Translations under genes and position numbers: made by a program
The notes under the pieces: model-generated
What the model was told of the DNA's origin: nothing
Database searches by the model: none
Seen by the model: only the letters and a program-made list of their open reading frames with translations
Part shown: piece after piece, positions 12,841 to 24,900 of the stretch
Position numbering within the stretch: the first letter of the stretch is position 1
Layout: every line of letters starts with the position of its first letter
Origin: Gaeumannomyces sp. JS-464
Taxonomy: Eukaryota; Ascomycota; Sordariomycetes; Magnaporthales; Magnaporthaceae
Reading direction: 5' to 3'
DNA length: 64,000 nucleotides
NCBI GenBank assembly: GCA_002197995.1
Contig: NGZR01000001.1
Location: 7,564,001 to 7,628,000, forward strand

Positions 12841-14497
12841 ATGTCTCGACCGATGCCGCCTGCGCAGAGAAGTCTGTCGCTCACTGAAGAGCTCGAGAAA
12901 CTTGAGCAGTCTATCACTCTGACGCTGCAAGGTTTGGGCTACCTTTTCCCCACACTGACTTGGGCGCTTGCGCAACTAAACACACGGTTAACATGATGTC
13001 GTAGAAATCGACAGCAACTTCAGCAAGGCCCATAGAATCATCACCACCAGCATTCTGCCCCTTGTGGAGCAGTATGGTGAACATTCCAAGGCCGTATGGG
13101 AAGCATCAAAGGTAAGATGACATCCCCGTACTCGCCTCTGTGCGAGCCGCCTGGACTAACATGCCCTTTGGATCCACGCCTCCCTAGTTCTGGAAGCAAT
13201 TCTTTGAGGCGTCCGCCAACGTCTCCCTTTCAGGCTACGAGGAGCTAGCCAACGACGATGACCCGTCGGCCGCCGAGGGACGACAGTGGACGACGATACT
13301 GTTGTCACTGCCACCGATGTTGATGCCACCCCGAGGCCGCATAGCTCCGGCCAGGAGTCCACGCTCGGGCAGCAAGACGGAGATACGTCGCTGCTCACGG
13401 ACGACGGCGGTGGCGACGTCTCGGGCAGTACTCCGCGCCCGCCCCGGACCAAAACCACCGGGCAAGCGTCGATGCCCTCGCGGCCGCAGTTCGCCGGGCT
13501 CCATTCACCCTATGAGGCGTTAAAGCGGGAGATGATGCGCGAGGCAGATCCGCACCACCCCGACACCGGCGGCGGCTACGAAGACGAAGAGTCGTCAGCC
13601 TTTGAGGAATCCGAGTCGGAGCTTCTCTTCCGCCAGAAGACGGCACGTCTGCCTGACATGTCAATGACGCCCCATGCATCCCTCGAGGGAGGACTGGCTA
13701 CTCGGGCTGTGCCTGGGGCGGCCGGTGGAGGGGGCGAGTCCCCAGCCCACCCGCCGAACACGGACCGCCTCCTCCATCGCGTCCTCGACAAGAACTACCG
13801 CCTCCAGGCGACGCCGCACCGCCCTGCGGCGCGCGGCACGTCGCCAGCGCGCTGGAGGGTCACGGAGAAGGAGAAGGATGATCGGCCGGCGGACAAGGGC
13901 AAGCAGCGGAAGCCGTGGGAGGACAGCCCCATGTCGAGCCCGGAGATGGCGCCACCAACGCTGCGGAGCGCCGCCTTCATGTCACCTGTCCGGGCCGCGT
14001 ATCGCGGCGGCGCGGCGCAGGCGCGCAACACCGGGCCGAGGACCCCCGGCGTCAGCGTTCAGACCCCGGCCACGGGCCGCAAGACCAGAGATGTGTTTGG
14101 AACACAATCAGGGGCGCAGTCAGGGGCGAGAGACGATAGAGCGGACGAGATCACCTGGGAGAGCGATAGCGACGAGGACGTGTACGCGGGCATGAGTCCA
14201 CCCAAGACTATTCAGTTTGCGATGCCGGCATCAAGACTGTTGCAAACGCCAGGTATGTTTTTTTTTTTTTTTACTTTTTCTGTTACTAACTATTTTGCCT
14301 GTTGGGGGTGGCCGCGAGGCCGGGAGGCTGCTCTTATGCTGACTCAGGGTCTTTCGGTGGTGGTGACAGCCCGAGAAGCCAGTAAACGAATCGTCGAGGA
14401 CATACTCTTGACCGCGGGTGCCGGCCCTGACGAATCGTCGGAATATAGCCCTACCATGGTCAAGATGAACCAGAACATCTTGGACGATAGTTTCTGA
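12841..14497 (+). CDS. ASK1: DASH complex subunit Ask1, with a frameshift
   Basis: Outer kinetochore protein of the DASH/Dam1 ring that couples chromosomes to spindle microtubules. The start ATG at 12841 gives MSRPMPPAQRSLSLTEELEK. The conserved N-terminal Ask1 domain is spread over three exons: EKLEQSITLTLQ, EIDSNFSKAHRIITTSI and FWKQFFEASANVSLSGYEEL. Introns are 12932-13004, 13112-13187 and 14253-14369; all are GT..AG and show CTAA-type branch sites. The last intron is 117 nt, in frame and stop-free. The frame breaks at the GGG run 13277-13279; one extra G would join ANDDDPSAAEG to the downstream frame TTVDDDTVV. The corrected length is 463 aa. The middle is low-complexity Ser/Thr/Pro-rich with SP/TP sites that could be CDK targets (inference). 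The C-terminus SPTMVKMNQNILDDSF is a typical Ask1 end. Confidence 0.88.
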
Positions 14498-15086
14498 GCT
14501 ACTATTACAGGGGGCAAGTCAAAAGGCAATCAGGATGGGCTCGAGTCTGCAATGCTTGTGTTTTGAGTCTAGTCGATGGTAACCAGGTGTAAAAGAGCAT
14601 GTATGCCGTATCGCTTCCTCCTTTGTCTCATATCACAAGGCAAGGCGAAAAAAGACAGTACAACCCGCCTTCACGGTAGGTATACATCCTGAAGTGCTAC
14701 CTCCTAACAATATCATATCCCGTACGGCTGATAAATGAGAACCCGTCATCTTCTCTCGCCATTGTTCGACCTCCTAACGAAGTCTCCTGACTACGTTCTG
14801 AGCCCACACGCTTTGGGGACGTGGCAAGCCGTGCCGAGCTCACGGGGCCCTGCTCGGGCCAGCCCAGCCACCGTCCCGGAAAGCGCCGGCCTCAGAACAA
14901 AGCTTGTATGCGCCATTGTGGCGGTGTTGGTGCGGGCACCAGTCCCCCTCCCAAAAAAATGGAGGAGGGACCTGCCACGCGGTGCTCAGATAAGCTTAAG
15001 CTCCACGTGCCGGCCCGGGGTCGTTCGGGGGTCCACGTGCTGCTGCCGAAGCATCTTGGGGGGCCTGGGAGTCTGAGGGGGATATC
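14498..15086. other. intergenic between two gene 3' ends
   Basis: Convergent spacer between ASK1 (plus) and the small minus-strand gene. No gene or clear signal seen. Confidence 0.6.
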
Positions 15087-15302
15087 TTAGCCGACGAAGT
15101 TGATCTGGCTACGGAGCGTCTGGCTGGACTGCTTGGCGGCCTTTTGGGCCTCGGCCGTGTCCTTGTCCGAGGCTTTGCGGGAGCTTGATGAGGACGAGAA
15201 GCCGATGTTGTTCTTGAGGAGGCCGACGGTGCTCCCGAAGCTGGTGGACGACTTGATGGATGCCTTGTCTGAGGAGGCGGCGGCGTTCTGCTTGGACTCC
15301 AT
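15087..15302 (-). CDS. small conserved-looking hypothetical protein (71 aa)
   Basis: A single-exon reading frame whose ATG lies in a good fungal context (ATCACCATGG). The protein is Ser/Lys/Ala-rich, with no signal peptide or membrane segment. It has a short hydrophobic motif GSTVGLLKNNIGF and ends SQTLRSQINFVG. The composition is hydrophilic and the sequence is probably disordered or helical. I do not recognise the family. The balanced composition and defined motifs make it look more real than shadow frames in the area. A TG microsatellite lies about 120 bp upstream of the start. Confidence 0.5.
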   Translation of the reverse strand: MESKQNAAASSDKASIKSSTSFGSTVGLLKNNIGFSSSSSSRKASDKDTAEAQKAAKQSSQTLRSQINFVG

Positions 15303-15421
15303 GGTGATGCGGTTGTGGCAGGGTCTTGAGGGGAGTGATGTTTGAGAAGAGTTGGTTACGAGAGGAAGTGTCTATGACGTTGACTAGTAGCGGGAATGTC
15401 TAGAAGAGAGATGGCCGTTCT

Positions 15422-15423
<2 letters not shown>

Positions 15424-15456
<33 letters not shown>
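15424..15456. repeat. (TG)n microsatellite
   Basis: About 16 TG units without interruption, roughly 120 bp upstream of the 71-aa gene start. Confidence 0.95.
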
Positions 15457-15457
<1 letters not shown>

Positions 15458-15727
15458 GTGATGCCTCAGCGACATCTTGATCACGGCCTGAGGTTGGCTG
15501 GCCCTTCTACTTATACACATAGCTTCACAAGCGATATCTCTCTCTCTGTCTCTCGCGTCCTGGATGAGTGCGTCGACAAGTCACCTACTTTGCAAAGTCC
15601 GAACTGGTGTCCGAGCTTGGCATTGCTCGACACGTACCTGGATGCGCAGCCCCTGGCACCCACCATCATCATCCGCAGCGTCACGGATGAAAGCGAGACG
15701 CTATGCGCCAGCAATGAGAGGGAAAAG

Positions 15728-15751
15728 AAAAAAAAAAAAAAAAAAAAAAAA
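15728..15751. repeat. A24 homopolymer
   Basis: Twenty-four consecutive A bases in intergenic DNA. Confidence 0.9.
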
Positions 15752-16675
15752 CTGCAGTCACGATAGCGCGTGAGTCACCGCCGAATCACATCGTGTGAGG
15801 ATGTCGGAAATTTGGGTGTAGTTGCTGACCCGAGAATGTCTTGGCTTTGGGGCTGGAGGCTATGGGGAGACGCATCTCGGCCAGGGCCCCTGCACCTTCG
15901 AACGGCCGCCATTTCCCCCTCCATCTTCTGACGCTTTATTTCTGGGCGGCCTTGGTGAAAAGGCGGGGGAAGGGTGCTGACCGGATTGGTAAGCGAGGTC
16001 TTGTCAAAGCGGCCTAGACCAGAATACATGCACAATGTTGGTTGCGGGATGACTGCCATAGCCGCCCACCTATTGTGGCCATGCCCTTGTTTGTGGCACA
16101 GAGATGATGTTGGACTTGGCGGGTGGTGTTTGTTTCTTTAGACGGCATCTACAAAGTCTCAATCGAATCACCTCCATCGGACGGGGGATGCGGCCGAGTC
16201 TCTCGGCCGATGAATGACAAAAGATAAAAAATAAAAACAGGGCTGTCGATGTCGACTCACGAAAAAAAGGTATGGTTGCATTCGGTCATGGAGCCCCGAC
16301 GACGCTCCACACCATCGCATCGTCAATTTCCACGCGTCTAATCGGCCGGTATGCGTACCCGGCCTCGCAACGGCGGGGACCTGTCGGTTGAGCCGCGTCC
16401 GAAGACACGCAATCAGATGGGAACCTATGATTTTCAAACCGCACCACCGCTTTCTCATCGTCGATAACCTGCCGGAAAACAGGAATCTAGTCCCACGATC
16501 AGCGGCCGTTTCCCCTCGATGCTACTGCGTTGCTGCCTGTGGTCAAAGGGAGGAAGGGTAGAATGATCCGGGTATGTCATTATCCGTATCGTGTTCCACG
16601 AATCAAATACGCTACAGCCCACTCGCTGAAAGACAACCGGAAAACCAGCCGGAGGCCTATGCACGCCACTCGCTA

Positions 16676-18597
16676 TCATACACATATGCCCTTCTCGCCA
16701 GCCCCATCCTTCTCCCCCTCCTCCACAGCCTTCTCCTCCTTCTCCGTCACAGGAGTGTCGGGCGGGGTCAGGACGCCGTCGTCGACGTCGGCGCGCCGCC
16801 GCTGCTGCTGCCGCTTCTTGCGGGGGGCCTTGTCCTCGCGCAGCCGCCACAGCCAGGCCGGAAACTCGCGCACGGCCTCGGACGGGCAGTCGAGGTGGAC
16901 CTGGAAGAAGCCCTGTAGCTCCGAGGGCGCGATGCTGTCCTCGGGCAAATGGCGCGCAAACTCGACTGCCAGCTCTGCGACCGTCGTGGCCCCGCACTTG
17001 TCGCAGCGGCACGTCAGGTCACTGCTGCTGCTGCTGCTGCTGCTGTTGCTGCTGCTGTTGTCGTCCCCCTTCTCCTTCTTCTCTGAGTCCTTCTTCCTCT
17101 TGTTGATCGGCCGGAACATGCGCACAAACATCTCCTGGGCGCTCTGGCGGTTGATGTAGCCAACGTAGACCTTCTTGTCGATGCGTCCGGGACGGACCAG
17201 GGCGGCGTCGAGCTCGTCGGGGAAGTTGGTCGTCATGATAACAATGCGGCCCTCTTGCGAGCCGACGCCGTCGAGCACGTTGAGCAGGCCCGAGAGCGTA
17301 CAGTTCGACGTCTTTCGCTTGACCTTGGTGTTTTCCTCTTTGCCCTTGTTCTTCTTGCCCCTCTTCTGCTTTCCGCTGGAAGACGCGCCCTCGTCGCTGC
17401 TGTCCTCGTCCTCGGAGTCGCTGTCGTCCTCGTCGCGGTCGATACCAGCCGCGTCAATGTCCTCCATGAGCACGATGCAGCGGGAGGGCAGCTCCGAGAA
17501 CAGCGTCTCCAGATCCTCGTCATCGATTCGTGTGAGCTTAAGGACGTACAGGCTCAGGCCGTAGCGGCTGGCAAGAACGGACGCCAAGGTGGACTTGCCG
17601 GTGCCGGGCGGGCCGTGCAAAAGTACCCCCGCTGGTAAGGCATATTACGCATCTGGTAACGGCGACGGGTGGCGGGGCTCAAGTACTTTTCAACATCGTT
17701 GAGCAGGTCGTTTTTAACGGCGCGGTCCAGGTGGATCGAGGACAAGGGGCGCGCCAGCGACTTGCACTTGAACCGCCAGTAGCGGTAGTCGTGGGAGTAG
17801 ATGCGCATCTGGGGCTTGTTCTTGCCGAGGCTGAGGTCGCCTCCAGTGGTGCCGCTGCTGCCGTTGCCGGCGGCGATGGACCGGGCCTCCTCCCTGCACA
17901 TCTGGAGGAAGTCGACGACGGGCTTGCTGGAGTGGCTGATGCAGGTGATGGTCAGGCTATTGCCCTCTTTGGTGAAGGAGAGGGCGCTGGTGGGCAAGTC
18001 CTCATCGTCGTCATCGTCGTCGCGGCGGCCGTTGCTGGGCTGCCCCTTGCGTATGGTGATGAGGTGGCCCCGGAAAAAGAACCAGGTGCGCTTGAACTGG
18101 GGCACGCAGTCGATGGGCCGGTCCGTCTGCCGCCGGGCCCTCCTCTTGACCAGGGCTGCGCTCTCGTCTCCATCCTCTCCGCCGTCGCCCTCATCATCGT
18201 CGTCAAAGAAGATTGGGACGCTGCTGCTGCCACCGGCCTCGTCGCTGCCGTCACCCAACTCGTCCTCGTCGTCCTGCATAGCCTCGCGGAACAAGAAGGA
18301 CTTGTTATAGCTCCTGGGCAGAATGTTACGGTCTACCCACTCCGACACAAACGTGCTCATCTCGTTGCTGCCGGGGATGACGACGCGGATAGTGGCGTAG
18401 TCGCGTAGGGTGTTCATAACGCTGGATGTGGAGCCGCGCAGCCAGCGCAGGGTGCCAAAGGCGAAGGCGGTAAGGGTGAGGATGGAGCTGGTCTGGGTGA
18501 CATCGAGGCCGCCGGCGAAGCGCCCTAGCAGGGCCTGGAAGATGCCCATGGGGCTGGCCCCCTCCAGTGGAGGGAGGCTGGAGGTGATGTTCTCCAT
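16676..18597 (-). CDS. BCS1-like AAA ATPase, with a frameshift
   Basis: Member of the BCS1 family. Classical Bcs1 is a mitochondrial inner-membrane AAA protein that translocates the Rieske protein into complex III; fungi also carry several divergent paralogues like this one. The start ATG is at 18597. Near residues 35-55 lies a hydrophobic segment (SSILTLTAFAFGTLRWL), then the BCS1 N-terminal domain, then the AAA domain with Walker A GPPGTGKS and Walker B CIVLMEDIDA, a GLLNVLDGVGS segment and a TTNFPDELDAALVRPGRID arginine-finger region. The frame breaks at the five-base run 17626-17630 (G on the coding strand). One more G gives QRGVLLHGPPGTGKS, the family consensus, and 640 aa in total. Unusual acidic and serine-rich insertions interrupt both domains, including a poly-Ser run encoded by CTG/TTG repeats around 17021-17055. 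Not the canonical Bcs1 by its insertions; the function of the paralogue is unknown. Confidence 0.82.
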
Positions 18598-19947
18598 GAC
18601 GGAGCGGATGTGTGCGGTGGTCGTTTGTTGCTGCAGGAAATCCAGGATGGGAAGAACTGGATGTCCAGGTGGCGGGTCTTGTTATCCGCTTGTCTCGCTG
18701 CAGAAAACGCCAGGATGGATGCTTGCGTCTATTGAGGTTTCTGTTTATCTCTTTTTCTTCGCCCCTCTTGGATCAAGGCCGAGGTGCGCCGTCTTTTATA
18801 CAAGCTGTTGATGTCCTGCGGATGATGCCGGTTGAGCCATCAATTACCATTGATTGGATCGATACGTCAGGCCCAAGCCACTACAGCTGGGATGACACAT
18901 CGGCGGAATACCGAACCGTGCAATTCTCCAGGCAGAAGGCTCGGCAGACGTGCGTCTACCAGCTGAGGCTGCCAAATGCGGAAATCTCAATTGAGCACAG
19001 CGTGCGAGAGGCCTGCAGCTGCAGGCTAGGTGATCGGCGAGTGAAATTGGTACTATGCTCAGCTCTGCCCAATGCGGGAGAATGGATGCAAGCTGCCTGG
19101 GGAGCCCGCCTATGGGTTGGTCTGGACCAACCAGCAACATCTGAACACTTTTATGGCCGGACTGTTGAACTAGATTTATTGTGTGACTCATTGGTTTTTT
19201 CTATCTTTTTTCCCCTTATTTTCTCAACACTACCTATAAGTGGTAGTTATGGCAGCAATAAATATTTAAATCACTAACCAAGCTTGAGACTTTTGGGCCC
19301 GATCCTCTTGCCGCACTATTATTTGCGGCAGAGATGGCTACATGTACCTTACAATACAGCGGCTCCCGCCACTCGTCTGGGGCTGCTGCCTTCTGGGCGG
19401 CGCCACCGCCTGCCCTCTCGGCCCGGCGTGCGGGCTCGCTTGTGTCGAAGTCTGCCCCGGCATCGGCAGACTGGGGTCACCGGAGCGGCCAACATCGAAC
19501 ATACCAATCGTGTGATTACCACTGGCTGTTGAAGCCGCCAGTTGGGGCGAACTTACCGCGGGCGGCAAGGCCGGGCGGTTAACCACTAGGCGCTACGAAG
19601 CACAGCGACTAGGTTAGCGTGCGGGCTGCTGACTGCCTCAATGGCATATGGAACTGCCATAACAGTATGCTTCTAGGAAGCGCGCGGCAGCCCCCAAAAT
19701 GGAAGCATTCCAGTCACCGAGACCAGGCAGACTGCATGTCCGGCTTCCTCTTTGTTACCCTACACCTCATAAGCTTATATATTCCGGACTGCTGCCATAG
19801 ACACCCTTGTTACGAAGAAAGCGAGGTAATTCCCCCAGCGAATTCTCCGCTCGCATATTCCCTGCCCATTCCGTCGTCAATCCAAAGCGAGGCTTGGGGC
19901 ACCAGTTGATACCAAGGACGACATTATCATCAAACACCACCCAAGCA
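18598..19947. other. divergent intergenic region, BCS1-like / thioesterase-like
   Basis: A 1.35 kb spacer shared by two divergent genes. An AT-rich pocket lies at about 19190-19280. No coding sequence or RNA gene is supported. Confidence 0.55.
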
Positions 19948-20890
19948 ATGTCTCGAAAAAAGGCGGAATACGCCGAGCCGCTGGTTGTGCCTCCTAGGCA
20001 ACTCCCGCACAAACAGACCTTCATCGTCCTACACGGTCGCGGATCGTGGGCCGAAAGGTTCGCGCCCGTGTTACTCGAGACAGCGGTTTTAGAGCCGTCG
20101 TCGTCGAGCCCGGCGGCATCGGGCTCCGACCGACCCCCGCAAACACTCGGATCCATTTTCCCCCACGCCAGGTTCGTCTTCCCGACCGCGCCCCGCACTC
20201 GCGCGACAATCTATGCGCGCAGCCTGACGCACCAGTGGTTCAACAACTGGAAGCTCGACCCACCCGCCACGGAGCGCGAGGACCTCCAGGTGCCCGGCCT
20301 GCGCGACACGACCACCTACCTGCACTCTTTGATCAGGGACGAGATCGCCGCGACACCCGGCGGAGAGGCGCGTAACGTAGTGCTGGTAGGCCTGAGTCAG
20401 GGGTGCGCCGCGTCGCTGGTGTCGCTGCTGCTGTGGGAGGGGGCGGCCCTGGGGGCGGTGGTGGGCATGTGCGGGTGGTTGCCCTTTTGCGCGCGGATGC
20501 GGGAGCAGTTGGATGAGGCTGCTGGTGGGCACGCAGGATGGTGAACAAGAGGTCGAGTTGTTCCAGCGCGAGGACGAGGACGAGGAAAAGGAGCCTGCGC
20601 GCGTGGCTGTGGACTGGCTGAGAGAGGAGTTGGAGGTCCCTTCCAAGGACGATGGAGACCAGACAGGCCTAATGTTCCGGAAGATGCCCGCGTTTCTAGG
20701 TCACGGCGTTGAGGACGACAGGGTGCATGTGTCCCTGGGCAGGGATGCGGCGGGACTGCTGGGAAGACTAGGAGCAGAAGCCATCTGGAAGGAGTATGAG
20801 GCACTGGGGCATTGGTACTCTGGGGACATGCTCCGGGATGTCGTGGACTTTGTCTTCAAGTCCACAGGGTGGGAGAAGACAGACCCATAA
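19948..20890 (+). CDS. acyl-protein thioesterase / carboxylesterase-like alpha/beta hydrolase, with a frameshift
   Basis: A serine hydrolase of the phospholipase/carboxylesterase (APT1) group, which removes fatty acyl groups from proteins or lysolipids in the cytosol. The start ATG at 19948 (MSRKKAEYAEPLVV) precedes QTFIVLHGRG, the oxyanion-hole strand. The nucleophile elbow is GLSQGCAAS, and FPTAPRTRATIYARS with the WFNNW segment matches the family fold. The likely catalytic Asp lies in HGVEDDRVHVS and the His in ALGHWY near the C-terminus. The frame breaks near 20485-20540, most simply one base too many in the GGTGGG stretch around 20525-20530. Corrected length is about 313 aa against about 230 for classical APT1; the extra sequence is an acidic loop (EDEDEEKEP) typical of longer fungal versions. 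The exact substrate cannot be told. Confidence 0.75.
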
Positions 20891-21940
20891 GGAGAAACGG
20901 TGGCCGACCAATGAGAGCGGCTGGCTTACATAACAGCCTGCCAATATTGCGCATGCGTCCTTCAAACGGTGGCCGGAGTCCGGGAGTCGGTGCGTCCGTT
21001 TTTGGACTCAAAAGCGTTCACTCCCATATAAGGGGCTTAGGTGGGTGACCACTGGGGAATCCTCGGCGTTGTATGTTTTTTTATTCTTTTCCTTTTCACT
21101 TATATATGGCCAGCTTTGTCCTTCTCCTATACCTATGTGCCTGTATTTATTATTCAAAAATCTCTGGGGCATCCCCGTTTGCATTCCTACCTCCTGATAT
21201 TATTGGCAAGGTAAATTGTACCCCTGCGACCGATTTGTTACGGCAGTGGCATTACTACACAGTAGGATCTCATCGGCCATTCAGGAGTGCCAAGCAATTT
21301 TTGCTTTTTATACATAACCTAAGCCTCGTCGGGACGTTTTATGGTCGTTAGGAAGGGCGACATGTTGAGAAATTGCATTCCCTCTGTCGCTATACCCTTT
21401 ATTGGCCTCGTCGAATTCAGGCCCACGACAGAGCCTCACAAGACAACAGGCCGCTGGTCTCAGGAGACTCCCTACGGCCACCGTCACTGTCAACGGTGAT
21501 AGGGCACTAGAGCTTGGATTCCAGATCAAGATCTCACCATACCACTTACGAACCTATCGCGAAATCTCCAACTCCAAGCCTGGCTTGGCAGACGGTGAGA
21601 CGCAGAAGAGAGGGCGAGAGGATACTAGAACATGGAATCTGGTAGTCTCGGTGGCGCGGACTCGAATGGCGGAGACGGTGCCCGGGCGGGTTGTGGGTGT
21701 AGGTTTGTGTGGTAGAAGTGCACATTGAGGGGGCCAACTGGATGCGCCTGACCAGCTGCACTGCCCCAACAGGCAGTGCTAACCGTATACTCTGGGAGCT
21801 GCATATTGTTCTAGCCTTCGGCATGCACTTAAACGAAGAGAGATTTTGTCCTTGATTCCTGCCGCTTTTTCGCCCGTCCAACTCCCGTTCGTTTTTGCTG
21901 CTTCTCCCCGAGCGATGCCTAACCATCCATAGCACTACAG
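20891..21940. other. intergenic, partly AT-rich
   Basis: Between the hydrolase gene and the NACHT gene. About 21060-21350 is AT-rich. The first exon of the NACHT gene may lie in the right part, because no in-frame ATG precedes the recognisable coding region. No other gene seen. Confidence 0.5.
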
Positions 21941-24900
21941 AAGCCGTGGATCCCGTCAGCGCAGTTGGGCTAAGTGCCAGCATCCTGCAGTTCGTCGACT
22001 TCAGCACCAAACTCGTCAATGCCGGACGCGAGGTTGCGGACTCGGCCAGCGGGACCACAGTCGAGAACGGCGACCTTGAGGCTGTCGCCAGCAGCCTGAT
22101 CCAGCTCGCCTCGAAGATATCCAAGGCCGAGGAAAATTGCGCCAACACTTCACATCGCCATGCGGCCTTGCCTCAATCGACTAGCGACAAGCAAATGACA
22201 GCTCTTGCCAGAGGCTGTGAAGACGTTGCCAACGAGCTCCTGGATGCCCTGCAGAGGCTCAAATTGACGGACAAGAAGACAGCATGGAGCTGCATTGCTC
22301 AGGCGCTAAAGACCATCTGGGCTAAAGAAAAAGTCAATTCGATTCGAGATCGACTAGCCGAGTATCGGCTAGGTGTCCACACAGCGCTGCTGGTATCTTT
22401 GCGGTGCGACATCCCTTGAAAAAGTGAATGCTGCTGGGCCGCACTTGCTAATGGCCCTCCCCTGTAGTGATCGAGTGGACAACATAACGCCGAGCGTATT
22501 GCTTGCTCTAAAGTCCGGGACTGTGATTGATCGGCTGAAGTCGGCCATCCTCGAAGCTGTCCAACAGGCCCGGCAAGAGCCACGCTCCGATCCCGTGCTG
22601 TTGCAGCAGGTGATATTCGGAGGCCTCAGCGATATGAGTGAGCAGAAAGAGACATTGCTTCTTTCCTCCCGCCTCCTGGAACACCTCAGATTCAACGACC
22701 TACGGGAACGAGAGTTTCGAATTCCCGAGGCACACGAGCGCACGTTTCGCTGGATCTTTTGCGATCAGCGGGAACAGACCCGACAGAACCAAAGGTCGGC
22801 GAGATGGTCCAACTTCGTGTCCTGGTTGGAGGATGATGGTGACCCTCTCTACTGGATCACAGGCAAGGCAGGGTCGGGCAAGTCAACTCTGATGAAGTTC
22901 GTCGTCCACAGTGACCAGTGCCTACGGTCATTGCAGAAGTGGTCCGGCGAGGTGCCTGTGGTCATCACTCGCTTCTACTTCTGGAACTCGGGTTCATCGA
23001 GCCAGATGTCTCAAGAGGGCCTGCTCCGCTCCATCCTTCACGACGCCATCGTTCAGCGGCCGGACCTGGCTAGACAGATTTTCCCCTTGCGCTGGCGGCG
23101 TTTGCGGCTGTTTGGCTCGGATCTGCGGCCCATCACGCCGAGCGAACTCGTCAAGGCCTTCAAGATGCTTGTGAAAAGCGCTGCTGAGGGGAGCTTCAAG
23201 CTTTGTCTGTTCGTGGATGGGCTCGACGAGTTTGACGGAGACAAGGAAAACCTCATCAAGCTGTTCACGCTCGCTTTGTCCTTCAAAAACGTCAAGGCCT
23301 GTCTCGCCAGCCGCCCCTGGGTTGTCTTCGAGGAGGCGTTTGCGCACCGGCCCAACCTTCGGCTCGAAGAGCTCACTTATCCCGACATTGTCGCCTACAT
23401 AGATGAGCGTTTTCGGAGAAACCGGGACTTTGTGGCACTCAGACGAAGAGAGCCCACATTTGCCGAAGCTCTCATCGAAAACATAGCTAGAAAGTCGGTC
23501 GGGGTGTTTCTCTGGGTGAGCTTGGTGGCCAAGTCCCTCTCCAGTGGGCTCTCCAACCGCGACCGGATCTCGGAACTGCAGCGACGACTGGACGAGCTCC
23601 CAGGCGATCTGGAGGAGTTTTACCAGAAAATATTCGACAGCATCATGGCCGACCGCTTCTACAGACAGCGGGCAAGCCAGCTATTCCGCATGGTGGAGGT
23701 CGCGCAGGGGAATCTGACGGCGTTGGGCCTGTGGTTCGCAGACGAATACGAAAACGACCAGTACCAGCGTGCTCTGGACATGCCAATCGCTTGTCTCGGG
23801 GATGTGGGGCGTCAAGATAGGTGGAAGACGCAAGAAGGCGGCTGAACTGCTGCTGCAAGGGGTTCCTGGAGATTCCCAGCATCAATTATGACGATGAGAC
23901 TTCTGAGGAGGTGGCCGGCCCCAGCATTCAGGCTGTGTCGCCAGTGGCGCCGCAAGGCTTCCCAGAGGCTTGGATTCACAGAGACTATGAGTTGCCTCTG
24001 GGCCGCCCAGATCAATCCGACATTGTCCACGGGGACCGGCCCCTCAGACGATCATACTCGAACCACGTCAGACGGCTGGACCCAAGGCTCGTCAAACAAC
24101 TGGACCCAAAGCCTGTCAAACAGTTGGATCCAAAGCTCGTCGAGCAATGGCCGCAGAAGGTGACGTATCTGCACCGCACAGCAAAAGACTTCCTTGAGAG
24201 CTCAGCGATTGCCGCGCAGGTTCACAAAGAGGCCGGAACGTTTGATCCATACTTCCCTTTGCTACTATCGAGCTTCTGCATGATCAAAGTTGCGGATTCA
24301 AGCGACAGCAACCTCTTACTAGAGCACGGAACCGAATTTTTAAGCTACGCAGAAGCTACGGAAAGGTCGCGCAGTTCGCGTCACCATGTATTCCTGAACT
24401 AAGCTGAACGGGTGCTGCAGCATCAGGGCGGCCCCGGTGTTTGGGAAAAGCTAAGTCGACATCAGAAGGAAGACTCTGATGCCCGCGCCAGCCAGTCGTC
24501 TCTGTTGTTGCTGCCCAGAACCTACTTGGAGCTGCTCGTCACCCGCCATATCTCCTCCTTTGTGGTGGCGAAGATCGTCTCGAGCAATTCACCTGTCGTG
24601 TTCAGTGACCAGGACGAATGGCCTCTTCTGGACCGGATTATCACTCAGTGCGGGGCCTATGCCTCGTTCCGGGAACCGAAGTTCTCTCACGATGTGCCGC
24701 TAGTTCCGGCGGTGCCGAGCATCGCCCTGGTGCGTCACCTCCTTGCATCGGGCACCGATCCGAACCAGGCGGTGAAATCCAATGGCGGTGGAAAGACAAT
24801 ATGGGAGAACGTGCTCGGCGAGTGCGTGCGCGCCGCCTCGCGCAGCCAGGCGCAGTTGAGGGCGGACACCATGACGGTCGAGTTCCTGCTGCCGAGATTG

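Larger units (their letters stand above)
15303..16675. other. intergenic between the small gene and the BCS1-like gene
   Basis: The region holds the promoter side of the 71-aa gene and the 3' flank of the BCS1-like gene. It contains a TG microsatellite, a CT-rich patch near 15538 and a 24-base A run. No gene recognised. Confidence 0.55.

Noticed and set aside
18612..19277. 221-residue open frame on the plus strand
   Set aside because: No motif, ends in AT-rich DNA, and starts inside the promoter of the BCS1-like gene.
24076..24147. Possible CRISPR-like repeat array
   Set aside because: The repeats are direct tandem copies without spacers inside a coding region of a eukaryote.
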